Positions 21,674 through 35,800 of a DNA stretch of 64,000 nt are shown here, piece after piece. Location of the stretch: positions 62,001 through 126,000 of the forward strand of contig MU623371.1 in the NCBI GenBank assembly GCA_025201765.1, given 5' to 3'. This DNA is from Daldinia sp. FL1419 (Eukaryota; Ascomycota; Sordariomycetes; Xylariales; Hypoxylaceae). Below the pieces are notes generated by a model. The model was given only the letters and a program-made list of their open reading frames with translations, did not search any database and had not been told where the DNA came from. Within the stretch, counting starts at the first letter, position 1, and every line of letters begins with the position of its first letter. The position numbers and the translations under genes were made by a program.

Positions 21674-24600
21674 AAAAAGACCCCGAAAAGGGTTATGTGG
21701 GACGCGTTGTGGTGCTTTTCCGAGCCCATAGGGTGTAACTCTGTAGTGCGGAAATAGAACAAAATATCTAATACCTACCTGCCTATTATGCTGGTGCGCT
21801 TTGCACAAATTCTGGCTGATTCATCTTCATGGGTCTTCGAGACTTGTAAATGTTTCTCCTCCCCATCTATCACGTTGGAGGATGAGACCAATGACTCGTT
21901 TCCCGTGTCATCGATAAAAATGTCTAGGCGCGTTTGTGGAGGGTAGGGCATTGGAGGATGCGTACGCGGGAATGTACACTATGTGTATATGTATTTTCTG
22001 CAAGGTACAATACCGACGGGACGCGTGACGCCCTCTTGGTGGTCCACGATTCAGGGGTAGTAACGCTAGTGCCAAGTACGCAAAGAGGTACGCAACGCTA
22101 GCTCGCAAAGACCGCAAGGCCGCAGGGGGGGTCGCTTTTGGGGCTTATGTGAGTTTCTAGCGTGTCCGGCGTATCTAGTGTGGCATATCTCGATCCGCCG
22201 GACACTGTGCTGAGCCATGAGGACTGGATGTTTACGATTCGAGTTTGTTTCGTTCGTTTGACCTGCTATCGATGATATATACTTTGATAGCAAGGTTGAC
22301 TTTGCAAACAATAGCCTCGATGGTGAGGCTAAGCAAGCCCTTTAAACCCTCCTGCTTGTAAAGTTGGATCCCGTGAGAGCTAAGAGCCGAGATCTGCCGC
22401 GTTTCTCGGCTGTAAATGTCTCAAGTCACTTAAACCCTATTCTCGTGGAAGCTTGGCAGCCCCAAAGTTCTTCCTCGCCGGGACGCGAGGGATTCGCAAG
22501 GGATTTCTATCCTAAGGTGTTGACATTTTTGGCGGTAAGGAAAGACCAGCCTTGTCGGAGACGGATCGCATCCGAATGAAGAATACGCTGTTAGCTAGCT
22601 TTATCTTAGGGATTTTACAAAGGGAACGTTGCAAAACCTATGCGCAGTTAGGATCTCCGATGCGCATAAAACCATTACGGCCGGTTTCATCGGCATAACC
22701 TCGAGTTGCATTTCGACTCATGACTGGCCATTCTACCTAAACGCAAGAAATGGAATCATAAACGCTATGATTCTTTGTAGGCGAAGACTCCAATAAAAGT
22801 GTGCCTGCGCGAGTCCCCATCTCGACGAGGGCGAGGGGGCATAGGTACACCAGGAATCGATGTATGTATGGTAAGAAGGACGGATAGGGGAAGAGTGTGC
22901 TACACAGTGCGCAGTAAGTAACGACACACGAAGCCGACCGCATGCTACTGCAGGAACACGACGGATAGTCTTCGAGTCCCGCCGTGCTACTCGTCCACCA
23001 ACGCGGTTACTAATACCCACACAGTCCTATTTGTTTACCTCCTAAATACTTATCGTGATGGCCCTGATGTAATCGCGATCTCTTCTAAGAAATCCAAGGG
23101 GAGAAACCAAGGGGAGAAAAAACGTGTCAATTTGAGGATTGAAGGATTAAATAGATTCTATGCCATGTTATGCATTTCCTTTAGGTCTTGATGACGCGCT
23201 GGCGGGGAAAAGCATAGATCATTCCGTAGTCAAGCCACTGGTTGCTTAAGAGGGGCCGCGGGTTATTCGGACGCGGTCAACCGCGTGAGTGTCTTGATTG
23301 TTGCGGAAAAGTATGCAGGGGTAAGATGGCCCTCTTGGACACTAGACACTAGATCCCACCAGGTTCAGGGCCGGTAATCGAGCAGGCTGAATCAAGAGAC
23401 TGCATATAATCCCTAGCTGGATGTTGGTAACAATAGGATAAGAATAGCCACCAGTAACGTGAATAGTTCTTACGGATGCCGAGGGGCGAGGCGAAGAGTT
23501 TATTATTTCGTTAGATATGCGCCGGTATCAGGTCTGAGAATTAACAATAGTATTCCTATTTTTTTCTTCGGTCCTCGAACCCCCCCTTTTCTTGCATGAT
23601 AGTCTTGCCGTTCGTGGAGCGATAGCACGAGCATGGTCTCGCTCATTGGCTCTTAAACATACGCCGTCAAACAACCCCCACCATCACCAGGATGGATAGG
23701 ATGGGATCGTCATCCAGGTTGTTCAAAGTCACTTAAATCGTGCGTTTGACTTCCAACCTGAAGCAGCCTGGCAGCCCGTCTTTTTGGTAAGCATCTTTCG
23801 TCATGTGCGACCTACATAACCCGTTCCTAGGTATTCATGCGGGACAGTCTGTGAATCTAGTATTCTGCTCCGAAAGACAACTGCTGAATCGAGAAAAGCT
23901 CGCAGGTAACTTTAACATACAATGCAGAGCAGATCTTATTGACCGGGCCGAACTTGAGACCATTGATTTGGGGGCCAAAGCCCCTACGTTAGACAAGCGG
24001 CTCGGGGAACCGTTGTACGAGTCCCGTCCTGTCGGCTTGGATATTCGACCCGGATTATCCAGCACGAGGACAATCGCAGATCGACCAGCCAACCACCTGG
24101 GCAGTCAGCCTACATGTACTTGCCTCTCTGTACATATTATTGCGCGTTGCCATCTTTTAACGCTGTCTATTTAGGCCATTGAAGGGCCAAAGTTTGGCAC
24201 GGCCACATCGTAAAAGGCCGTGGCGCGCGTCTTTTCGTTTTCCGAGACTTTATATGAAGAGGGCGAAGATAGAGTAAGAGGCGACGTCCTCTGATGTTTA
24301 CTACCACTCAGGTCTACATCGTATTGGAAACCTTTCCTCTTTCGCGTATAGTAGGGTAGGTACCTAGACAGCTAGAGTAGAGTATGGCAACTGATACACC
24401 AAAGTGGCGGCGCACGTCAGCATGTATGTCCAAGCTCTTTTTAGCCGGTAGAATAGTTATTATGGTCCACCAGTCAGAAGGTTCCTTGCTCCCAAGCCGA
24501 AAGCCTAGTAGAATGTCCACCGCACTGTCTTAAGAGGTACCTAACCTACCTGGTAAGATATCTGCAATCCTCCCATCCCGAAAGAAGGGATACACAGGGG

Positions 24601-25233
24601 AACGGCACCTAGTGTAAAAGTTAAGAGTGACAAGGTAACGCATATAAATGTGTTTGAAGAAATATTCGACTCCAAGTAAGCGGCGAGTAAGAGTAAGTGA
24701 CAGCTCGCGACGTCGAACTAGATTCGTCAAACAGACAGGTTGCAACCAAACGGGCAGTGTTCGACTCCTTTGGTAATTGTTGCTATGCTTTGTCATACCT
24801 ATCCCATAGGTCCATAATACACTCACTCACTACATTTGAAGTCATCGTCAGGGGTTAGTCCCACAAAGGTGTTACCGGACTTTCAGGACCTTTTCAATCA
24901 TCGTGCTCCATTTAACATCTATTACTTAGCCCACCTTCTCAAGGTCCCCGAACATCCACCTCTGACCATCCGGCCGTCTGACCAGCCACTGTCTGTTTCT
25001 TCGAATCAGATAAAACACGCCGAGGGGTAAAGAGAAGGTTAGATCCGATGAACAGTTCTAATGTGGTCCCAGCGTTGGCAAACGACGCATTGGGATACCT
25101 TAGGGTTGGTACCTAACGATTTGCCCCAAGTGGCCAAATAAAAAGAAGCGGCTGTATTTTCTAACTACTCTACGCGGGTAACAGAAAGACGGTGTACACT
25201 TTGCGCGAATATGTGGGAGAAAATATGTACAAA

Positions 25234-25254
25234 TGTGTGTGTGTGTGCGCGCGT
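25234..25254. repeat. (TG)n(CG)n microsatellite
   Basis: Alternating purine-pyrimidine tract of seven TG followed by CG units. Such tracts can adopt Z-DNA under torsion. It sits about 1.2 kb before the homeobox ATG. Confidence 0.8.
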
Positions 25255-25849
25255 GTTTATATGTATAAGGCACATACGGGTATGTATAATGTACCCAAGA
25301 GTCACCTATGAGGAAAAACCAACAAATCGAGTTCTACGATTGGGTCTTGAAGGGCTTCAAAAGTCTCCATAACCTCCCGTCTGATAGGTCGTTTGAGACT
25401 TGATCTGTTACTTCGTACATGCGCTAGCTACATTCCATACTCTATTTGGTCAAGTCAGGCTACCTAGGTAAGTAAGCAAGCGTCACGTATCAGGAACTAG
25501 CATACACAATACAGGGTTGATTAGCTGGACGTAACCCACTTCGCCCACTTCGCCCAACTTTTTTAAGCATGCTCCCGCGAAACAGCATCGTACTCTCGTA
25601 CCCTTCCACTCGACTCCACCACCTCGGGTGTACAGTATATGCACAGTATCTAGCGTTTATATGTACCTTGCAGCTGGCCCCACATGCATTTTTTTTTTTT
25701 TGCTTGGTACCCGGTCACTTTCCCCCAAATCCTCCCCCCCCAAACCGCCTGGGCTGCCTGGGCCGTACCTTACTAGCCAGGCTAATCCCCGTCGCTTTGC
25801 TGCAGGTCCCAACTCTCTCTATCCTCAAAGTACCACATAGTACCAAACA

Positions 25850-26120
25850 CTACTAGGTGCTACTTTGCTAGCTGATACTGGGTCGCCCTTACTATCTTTT
25901 TCGACTGTCCTCCTTTTTTCCCTTTTCCCCTCCTCCCTTTTTTCGCCGTCTTCTCTCCATCTTCGTCTTCTTCCCCGTATCGTCACCGTTGTCGTTGTCG
26001 ACGAATTTTCCGCCTTTTCTCTCCCCCCCTATTCATTATTTCCTTTTTTCTTCGAACCCACGCTCTCTTTCGTCTTAGCCATTACGGACACCGTCACTCC
26101 TTTCGGGTCCATTTCGTTCC
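25850..26120. promoter_or_regulatory. pyrimidine-rich tract before the homeodomain gene
   Basis: Long CT-rich stretches (TTTTTTCCCTTTTCCCCTCC and similar) fill this segment on the + strand. CT-rich blocks near transcription start sites are common in filamentous ascomycetes. ATG-initiated frames at 25569-25856 and 25865-26143 cover it and would be upstream ORFs if the leader extends this far. Confidence 0.5.
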
Positions 26121-26453
26121 TTAGGCTTAACCTTTACCGTTAACCAACAATCAAGACTATTACCCTAGTCACCTCGCTACCGATCTACCGATCATACCTA
26201 TTGATAGTAGTATTGTGTATCGACGGACTCGTATTATCTCGATACTGCGCTGTAGCCGTAGCTCCATGCCAGACGTTCCTTATTGACTGTTATCAGCTTT
26301 TACATATTTCAAGACCTTGTTGGAATAATACCTTCGATCTACGGGCGTGCTCGGGATAACCCATTGATATCGCGTCTAAGCCCACGATTTCGAGGTTAAT
26401 TACACCTAAATTGTTTATTATCACCGACGCTCCTTTGAGTAGTTCGTCCAAAG

Positions 26454-28387
26454 ATGGACTCTCCTATCAAAGTAGAACAGCCGGGTTCTGTGGCCCCAAC
26501 TGTCGCAGTTCCTACCTATTCTACACCAGAAGCCATGTCAACGCCTGGTACTTCGATCGACGCGAAGAATAGCCAATCGCCTTCGCCGTCCGGTCCGTCG
26601 AACGCCCAGTCAAATGCCAACTCGAGGCGACCACCTCGGAAGAGCACCCTGACGCAGCAACAAAAGAATCAGAAGCGACAGCGCGCGACCCAGGATCAGC
26701 TCACGACGTTAGAGATGGAATTCAACAAGAACCCTACCCCGACGGCGAACGTTCGGGAAAGGATAGCAGAGGAGATCAACATGACCGAAAGGTCTGTTCA
26801 GATCTGGTTCCAGAACCGGTATGTATGGGCGACCAGTGTTTGTTAGAACTCGCACTCATTGCCTATAGACGCGCCAAGATTAAGCTTTTGGCGAAGAAGA
26901 GCCTCGAAACAGGTGAAGACATAGACTCCATTCCCGAGTCGATGCGCGCGTACCTGGCTATGCAGGCCATGGAGTCCGGTAAAGGCCTTGGCGGTCCTTA
27001 CATGGGACGTACCGGCCTTCTCCCGTACGGATCGATGATGCTCGGCGGCGAGCAAGGTGGGCAAGGGAAAGTTCGTAAGTCGCGTCTCGACGGCCTCCAG
27101 GCAAGCCTGGTTTAGCTAACGGTTGTAGTCATTCATCATCTCACGTGCCGGTCTTTAAGTATTGGAAAGTGGACGCGCGTTGGCCAAAACACGATGGATC
27201 TAATCATTTTCTATTCCCCCGAGAAGTGTACCATGACTTACTACATTAATAATGACCAAGCGGGATACAAAATCGAGTACAGCTTTAACGCCATCAAGAA
27301 CATTTATCTCGAGAACCCCGAGGGTGATGCGACCAAGATGGGTGGAATCGTTATCGAGTTAAACCGATCTCCCAACTTTTACATGGACTCGTCTCCAAGC
27401 TCCAATGGCTTCTTCCAGTGTAATGACTTCACGGAGGATCTCCAGGCTACCCACTGTCTCACTCACCACCTTGGTGGTAACCCGAAGGTTCTTAGCGGCC
27501 AATTAGCGAAACTTGCTTCTCTCGAGTCTTTCACAAACCGACACAACCCCGGCCCTTACGACATGAGCCATGCGATGTCTGTTTCGGCCCCGGTGTCTCC
27601 CACAAACCGCCCGTCATCGCAGCCCAACTTCGGCCAGCCGCATGTTGGTATGTATCAAGAATCGCAATGGGGAATCAACCCGATGCACGCCGGTATGCGC
27701 GGACCGGGCCACAAGCGGCAGCGGAGTAGATCGGTGCCCACTGCTGTTGACTTTTCCATGTTTCAAAACCCGATGCCCTCGTTCTACATTCAACATCCCG
27801 GCGAGAATCAAGCCCAGCCGCACAGCCCCAACATCTATGCGCCTATTCCTCAGCAGCCTCATGGACTTAATAATGTTAACCCTAATCTGCGCATCGATAC
27901 CCAGGCTACGTACGGTATGGATTTGAGGCAATACCCTCTGTCCGCCGCTACGACCGCTCCTTCGGAATACTCGAGTCCTAACTACTTCTCCCAGGCCCCG
28001 GAGCACACCCCGCTGCCTGCCTCAAGTTTCAACACTCCTTACAGTGGCGCATTCTTATCACCACTACCCCAGATCCCCCAATCCGTCTCCCCGTTATCCT
28101 ACACCAGCCACGGTGATCCCGCCATTGTTGAACAATCTCCTCCCCTCTCCATGTTGCCGCGACCGTCTTCCGCCGACTTGTATGGCATGGGCGAGTCTGC
28201 TATCTCCGACGATGGGCACAGCCTTAATGAGATGTATTCGAAGCATACTATTAATATTCCTATGCACCCTCACTCCCCCGGCTTCGTGGAGCCTGGCCAA
28301 GCAGATCTAGATATGAGTCAACTTGTTCAGTTTGACACTGTCGACCCGTCGAGCTTGTCTCCCGAGAGCCTTTCGCACCCCCAATGA
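26454..28387 (+). CDS. htf1: homeodomain transcription factor, HTF1/MoHOX2 type
   Basis: This is a nuclear DNA-binding regulator. Orthologues in Fusarium and Magnaporthe are required for phialide development and conidiation. Three exons, 26454-26818, 26869-27074 and 27129-28387, join to 609 aa. The homeodomain covers about residues 73-131 (KRQRATQDQLTTLEMEFNK ... SVQIWFQNRRAKIKLLAKK), with an intron inside the recognition helix after QN. Downstream are blocks characteristic of this subfamily: SIPESMRAYLAMQAMESGKG, LIHHLTCRSLSIGKWTRVGQ, FYSPEKCTMTYYINNDQAGY and FFQCNDFTEDLQATHCLTHH. The C-terminal half is Pro/Ser/Gln-rich, a likely activation region. The N-terminal 70 residues are Ser/Pro-rich and disordered. 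It lies isolated between very long non-coding regions. Confidence 0.92.
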
Positions 28388-31300
28388 GCTAATATTTCAA
28401 TAAGTTAACACAAGGTTTCAAATGGTTGAAATATCGTCACGAGTGGTTGGTGTTTCCGGTCTAGTTTTACTCTCCTACTTGCGGCGTTGTGGAACTTTAT
28501 ACCTCTTGCGGTTTGGTGGTTTTTCATATTCCCATCTCGAAAGTGAACCCTTCTTCCGTTGGTTGTTCGGCATGTGGCCTGATTCGATTCTTGTCCCATT
28601 TCATACATTCTGTCGGCCACAGACCTCACCGTGACGATACATTGCTTCGACCTTCGATTATGCGTGTCTGGTACAGCGATTGTACCTTTTATTATACTTG
28701 ACGGTTGCTTCGTTCCGTAGGGGAGCTTTTTCTCGCCTTGGTTTTCCGAATGGCCTTTTCCGCTTGGATTAATACCAGGATGTCGGATCTAATTCAACTT
28801 GTCGACAATCTGCTTTGAAATTTTACAGCTTCTACGTTTTCTTTTCGCATTCATGAAAATAAGCGATGTTTTCTTCTGGCTGCAGGGTGAATAAAAACAG
28901 ATGAACATGGAAGAAGCCCAGGAGGCTTGGGTTCGCGGATAATAATTTTTAAAATATCTCCTAGGGACTAGCAGTCAGCTAGCCCGCTGGAGATTGTTGT
29001 CGGTTGGTATGTACCAATTCCGAGTGTAATGATGATTGATACCTCGGGTGCAAAACGTCAGGGTTGAAAAATAGTCTGGGCGGGTAGTATACCAGATATT
29101 AACGGCGTAAAATCTGCGGCGAAAGCCCTAACGTCGTCTGGTATCGACTACGCCTTGTCAAGATGGATTACTTGACTGGTCCTAGTAACTCGATGAAGAT
29201 GAAGAGAGATTCCCTGCTTGCTGTATTTCCTTGTCACGACTTTACGGCGAGGGTTATAATACATCGGAATATAGATAACATGAATTTAACTGCATTTAAA
29301 AGTGGCTTATATTTATTCTGCCGTGAGTGATGTGATGTGATGTGATTGATTCGATGGTGGAAAATGTGTAAATGCACATGAATTTTCGTATATTTCGTAG
29401 TATAAATTTTGGACTAGCTATCTACATACACTACTGACCCTACGATCTGGTATATTTTCGAGTGTTACGTACACTATATCCTGATGTAGTCTTCGTGGAT
29501 ATTGATCATGTCGGCTATTACCTATATATCATTTGTATATGATACACTTATTTTTGGGCTTTTTTTCAGTGCTCTTTATCCATTCGTCTCATGCTGCTGT
29601 GTCCGATACGCTCGTGGTTTCAAGATAGCTCCTACACTTCAACAACTTCAGGAGGCCACTTATGAAATCAACGTGTGGTGATCTGGAATGCGAATTTCGT
29701 AGGTCCATTTTAGTTTCTCACCATGATGGATGAGTACTATAGTGTTTAATAGTGCTTGGAGTTATCGCCTATAAGAGCGTCGCTCATAGGATCTGGGAAG
29801 GAAATTATATCCTTTAATGGTTACTCGCCTAGTCGGCAACCAGATCCGAAAGTCAGTTACTTCTCTCAACAACCCGCATTATGCTCAGTTAATCGGCTTC
29901 GTACGTTGGAGCAATATCTACGATGAGCCATGCCAAAACGAGAAACAGATAACAGGGAACTACGTTGATTCATAACTTCACAAGGTCCCAGACGAGAAGC
30001 GAAGTTCTCCGGAGACAAGTACGGATCAGTAACTGAGATATAATCCCAACTATGGTTATCTAACGATGGCTGTGTAAGTGGGTACATTCATCGCAGTTTG
30101 AGGATTCGTATTTTCTCCGATCTATGCTGACGACAGAAACGATCGAATTACCCAATCGAGTCATGCGTCCTACAAGATGGCAATATTTAGGGCGATGTCC
30201 ATGACAAATCTTGGAGCTTCCGAGTTCGCGATCAACCCGCGCGTTATGTTATTTGGTTGCCTACAGTATAAACTGCGCATAATCCTTAATTCTGACTAGG
30301 TAGGAATACAGAGAAACCCGCGGGATTGACAGCACTGGTTCCATGCGCCTGATCCCTACTCGTATTTGTGGTTGGTTCGTACAACTTTCTTTTCTATAAT
30401 CCAGATAGCCTAGGCTTTGGAGTAGTACTAGAAAGAAAATGTTTCACGGCGGCCGTATATAAGATCTTAATCGACCCGATTCGTACTTCCCTCATTGAGA
30501 CAGGGTAAGACCAATCGGTAGGCTTTCTGTAGATGCTAGTAACATTGGTTCCATGTCATTTTCATATCGATAGTTTTGGCATACGGCCGTTGATGAACTG
30601 CTAAGGATCAGAAGTAGTAGCCGAACGGCGTATGATAAATTACTCTAATAGGAAACACTGGATTGCTGCGCCGTACAAGGTAGTAGTTTTTTGGCCTCCT
30701 CTGACATGATGTCATTAGGATTTAATGTGTTGGTTTTTCAAAAATAGAATGTTAGAGTATTGGGACAGAATTAAGTGCTGAGGTAACGATGGCTGACGAT
30801 AGAACTATGTAAATAGCACAATGCCTCTGCGTAGACGTGTTCTTTTCCGTGATATGTTCAAGGCTTATGATTCGGTGATCCCTTCTTTTCCACGTTGAAT
30901 ATAGCCTCTTATGAACATCAGTATAATGCTTACCTATCTCGAGCTTCACGAACAGGGATATATGTATTTTGCTTAATAATGGCGTGCATATAATTCAGAA
31001 GCATTACGAGTGGAATACCTTTGCTGTAACTGAGTCCGAATCGGACTGGTTTTTTTTCGGACTGAGTTGTCGGACTGATTTGGAATTGATAGGTAATATA
31101 CCTACCTAGGTATGTAGACAGCGATACAGACGGCCGTACGATACAATGCGTACATGGTGGCGCAGCGAGTTGCGTGCCCCGCGTACGTACATAGACGAGG
31201 GGTACATGTCTTGTATTCTACTTAGTCGTTGAGTCTCTATTGGTAATCGCGCCGTACTATCTCATAGTCTAGTAACCTAACCGTTAGGTTAGAGGCTTTG

Positions 31301-32898
31301 CAACATGTCGAAGAGTGAAAGGAAATGTAGCTGCCTGATTTTTGGAGCCTAGTTTGAACCCCTCTATCTTTTAATCGGTGTTCAGTGATCGCCCGTAGTC
31401 GTCATCATCCTATCTCAAAGGGCTGTTGGAGGTGGCGCAGTTAATTCTGATGCTTGTTTCGCTTTTACTACGCGGCACTTGATCTATGCATCTTGATATT
31501 GGAGCAGGTTCTGCAACTATACGACTATCTCGTGGTGGTGGTCAAGGTGGGCGCATCACTGACTTCGCTCTTAATACACTGCCTACGTATGAGCTTGTGC
31601 ATGGTATTAATGGTTCAATGCGCCGTCGCGGGGCATCCTAGCATTTATGGTTTTTGCAAGGATAAAATAAATCCATCTTAGTCCTTAATTGGAATAGCTC
31701 GGTAAAAGGGCTGGGTAAGGGCTTGGTTTGACAGCTCGATCGTCAAAAATTCTATTATTTGAGTTTTAAATTTACGACGTGTTGCCAACTACACTAATAA
31801 TTGTGATGTACGAAAGTTATGTTGCACTTGTAGCATCCAATGATAGACGATCTTTTGTTAGAAGGAGTGCAAAAAGCCACCAACTAAACACATTCTTGTG
31901 GGCGTTTGGGGGATTCGTGTTTCTTGTGTTTCTTCTGTTTCTTGGTTAAATACGTTGATAGGTGATGTGTTGATCGCTGTTCCCCCGTTCGGTATCGGAG
32001 CCGGGGAGCAATGGGTTACGTAGCACCTGCGGTAGTACCTTCGGTAATACTTTATCTTATGGAGGTACTTGGCAGTAAGCCTACCCGCCTGCCCGCCGCC
32101 CGCCGTATATGATTAGTAGGTTAAGCCGGCTAGGTAGGTATAGGTACAGGTGGCCAGGGTGGCCTCGTCGCTTCCGTGGCTTCGCTTCTTATTTCGTTAT
32201 ATTTTGCGGCTATGCCCTGGGCGATCCAAAATTTGGAGTGCAAGTGCAGTCTACCTGCGCCCTACGAGGTACTTAACCTAACTTGGATATACATCAGGCT
32301 CCTACGTCACATAGGTCCGAGGCGCCGTACCCAATCGTACCTAATCGTACCTTAAACGCATATGTCATATTTCGCATTGTTTCTTCCCTGTTTTAGTTTG
32401 GCCTTCCCCCCTCCGAATTCATCTTCTTACACTATATTTTCATGCTCCCGCTAAATTGTGGAATTGCTGGGTCGCAAAGTCGTTAGTGATGAAGTACTTG
32501 TTAGCCTACTTCGTATTTTATACCGCCGACCTTGTATCTGTGTACGTATGATCGTCCAAGCGACCCTCCCACCTTTATAACACCCCTCCATTGTTTTATC
32601 TAGTCACAGCACCGACCTTTTTCTTCTTTCTTATCTGCGGCGGCTAGACGCTCACCCACTCTTTGAGTTTCTATTTTGCCTATTCCTATGAAATCCGCGA
32701 CAGAATTGGTTGGGCCTTTGTATATAGCCGCCCAATCATAACCTGCCTATGAGTTCGCGATCCGAGAGGCTAAGTCTTAGTTGACTCTATTGCCGTGGGA
32801 CGATCCCCCGCCGTTGAACATCACCTGAATTGTACCTGGCAGGCCTGGGCGCGCCTTGGCCCGTGACTTGTACTGCATGATACAACCGGTCTGGGACC
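28388..32898. other. 4.5-kb gene-free region between homeodomain and flippase genes
   Basis: No coding sequence was recognised. Short frames such as 28422-28634, 29866-30087 and 31454-31681 lack homology. A GATGT-type microrepeat lies near 29330-29350. Repeated TCGGACTG words lie near 31030-31080, and palindromic TAGGTA words near 31100 and 32130. The last few hundred bases are presumably promoter and leader of the flippase gene. Confidence 0.5.
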
Positions 32899-35800
32899 AT
32901 GTCCAACTACGATGACTCTCCCGAGGATGCTGAGACACCGAGGCAGCGTTACTTTCCTCTGCGCTCTAGTCTTAGGTCTGAAAACCCTCGGGTAGGCGAC
33001 GAACGACAAGGTCCGAGTAGTTGGAGACCTAGACGAACGAATACCGATAACTCGGCGAGTCATGTGCGATTTTCTGACGATGTCCCCGAAGACGAAGAGC
33101 GCCGTGGAATAGATGCTTCTATTCGTAATCCCGATCCTCCAATGCACTCCAACGATTTTCTACAGGCTCACGCCTCCTCGTCGGAATCGGCCGGCAACCA
33201 CAGTGAAGAACGACATGTGGATTATATTCTTGATACCCCAGCGGAAGGAGAGAGACGGAAAGACTTGAAAGATGGCGCTAGGAGAAGTCAGGACAGCGAG
33301 GACGATACTGGTCGCAACAACTTTCAGCTGAATAACTACCGCGCATGGGTCAATAGGCAAAGGAAACGAGCGCGGGGACCACGAGCCAGGTTCGAAACGT
33401 TCTTTAACGATCAATATCAAAAATGGATTATCGAAGGGCTCTTACGCCAAAAGCCTCTCCCGCCGAGTCGTGATGGCCGACATATACCGATTAGTGCGGG
33501 TGCTGTGCGCAAGGTACCGCTGATTGACGAACGTAGAGACAACCACTACGTCTCGAACTTCATACGCTCTAGTCGGTATACCAAGTGGTCATTTTTACCG
33601 AAGCAGCTGTACTTCCAGTTCAGCAAGCTTGCCAATTTCTACTTCTTGATAATTGCTGTATTGCAGCTAATCCCGGGCCTAAGTACCACGGGCTCATTTA
33701 CTACCCTCATACCCTTACTCGTTTTCGTCTCTATTAGTATGGCGAAGGAAGGATATGACGACTATAGGAGGTATGTATTGGATAAGACGGAGAACTTAGC
33801 TCCGGCGTGGATTCTGGACCCTGAGGGGACGGTAGAAAAGACGTCGGGTAAGAATCGATTGTCGGGCTGGTTCAAGAGGAGACACGGAAAGGGACCGGAA
33901 GAAGAGGAGGGTATGGCGGAGCTGGAGGATATGGGCGAGAACCGGAAAGAATCGCCGTGGGCTTGTATCCAATGGCAAGATATTAGAGTAGGCGACGTCG
34001 TCCGGTTGCGAAGAGACGATAGCGTACCTGCAGACATCGTTATTCTTCACGCAACAGGCCACAATGGAGTTGCTTATATCGAAACGATGGCACTCGACGG
34101 CGAGACAAACCTCAAGAGCAAGCACGCCTCTTCTTTGCTTAGCAAGCACTGCGACACGATTGAAAAATTGAGAGCTTGTAAAGCTGAAATTGTATCCGAA
34201 GACCCCAACGCTGATCTTTACAACTTCGAGGGCCGTGTCACTCTCAACGGCGAAACTCGACCGCTTACCATGAACGAGGTCGTATATCGAGGTTCGATTT
34301 TACGCAATACGGATGAGGCGATTGGATTGGTGATAAACACGGGCGAGGAATGCAAGATACGTATGAACGCGAACAAAGATGTCCGCGCTAAAGCTCCCAA
34401 GATGCAAGCTTTACTTAATCGCATTGTCGTTCTTCTCGTGCTGGTTGTCCTCACACTCACTATTGGATGTATGGGTGGATACTACTTGTGGCAGGACGCT
34501 TACGAGAGGCATGCTCCTTATCTTCGTGATGCACATGTGCCTTTTGAGCAAATATGGTTTGGTTTCATCATTGCCTTCAATACACTGATCCCATTGTCCC
34601 TGTATGTAAGTCTCGAGATTATCAAGGTTGGACAGTTTTTCCTATTAGGCGATGTGGAGATGTATGATCCCGAAACTGATACGCCCATGGTTGTCAACAC
34701 GACCACCATCTTGGAGAACCTGGGCCAAGTCAATTATGTCTTCTCCGATAAAACTGGCACCCTGACGGAGAACAAGATGCGATTTCGGAAACTCAGTGTT
34801 GCAGGGATGGCTTGGCTACATGACATGGACGTTAAGCGAGACCAGCAGGAGTACGAAGCGAAAGTATCCAAGAGCAACATTAAGAGTTCGAGTCGACATG
34901 TCGATAGCGCGACGGATACAAATATGGTCGCTGACAGAGACGAACGTATCGAGACTCCGCTGATCAGTAGCCAGCATAAGTCTGGCTCTGCTTGGGCATC
35001 GAAACCTCAGACGGGGCCTTCTCCACCCGTACCGAAGACGGAAGCCTTGATTAATTATATCCGACGAAACCCCAATACAAACTTCTCAAAGAAGGCCCGG
35101 CATTTTCTCCTCTGCGTGGCATTATGTCACACATGCTTGCCGGAAGTCAGAGAAAACGGCGAAATTGCCTTCCAAGCCGCATCTCCTGATGAGCTCGCCT
35201 TGGTGCAGGCTGCTCGGGATCTAGGCTACCTCCTCGTCGATCGCCCAGCACAGTCTATTAAGCTTCAGCATCAGAACCCCGAGGGGGGACTCCTCACTGA
35301 AACGTATGAGGTGCTAGATGTGATCGAATTTAGCAGTAAACGGAAGCGAATGTCAATCATCATACGCATGCCCGACGACAGGATTTGTGTGTTCTGCAAA
35401 GGCGCTGATAACGTCATTATTTCTCGCTTGAGAAATGCTCTCTTAGCTAAACAGAAAGCGTCCGCTGTGGAGCGGAGAGCTAGTAAACGCAAAAGCATAG
35501 AAGCTGAGAGGGCTATGAGCCGCCTAAGCGGGACGTATAGTCCTAGAAACAGCTTGAGTATTACTAAGCGCAATAGTATCTTTCGAAAAGGCAGCAAACG
35601 CAAATCTATCGAGGCTAATCGCCGGTCGACCGTTTCGGATGATCTCGACACGTGGCTGACGGGGCGTGAGACGCTGGGTCTGGAGGATGCACCAATATAT
35701 GATATGGATGCCGCCACCCCCCGGCAGTCTATAGCTCTATCTCCCGTTTTGATTACGGGCAGTAGTGAGGTTTATGACGGTATCGTGGACGAGTTTATAG

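Larger units (their letters stand above)
18769..26453. other. 7.7-kb gene-free region upstream of the homeodomain gene
   Basis: No reading frame here has recognisable homology, and I could not join any two into a plausible gene. Frames at 20066-20729, 21293-21580, 22364-22579, 22733-23020 and 23803-24174 look like chance frames. The region contains an 18-bp C tract, an inverted repeat, a (TG)n(CG)n tract and pyrimidine-rich DNA next to the homeobox gene, each listed separately. Long upstream regions are common for fungal developmental regulators, so a long leader and distal control elements are likely; unannotated non-coding RNAs are possible. Confidence 0.5.

Noticed and set aside
23803..24174. 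123-aa + strand frame
   Set aside because: It has no homology or domain, and the complementary strand is also open here.
35271..35717. 148-aa frame on the - strand
   Set aside because: It is antisense to the flippase gene and has no homology.
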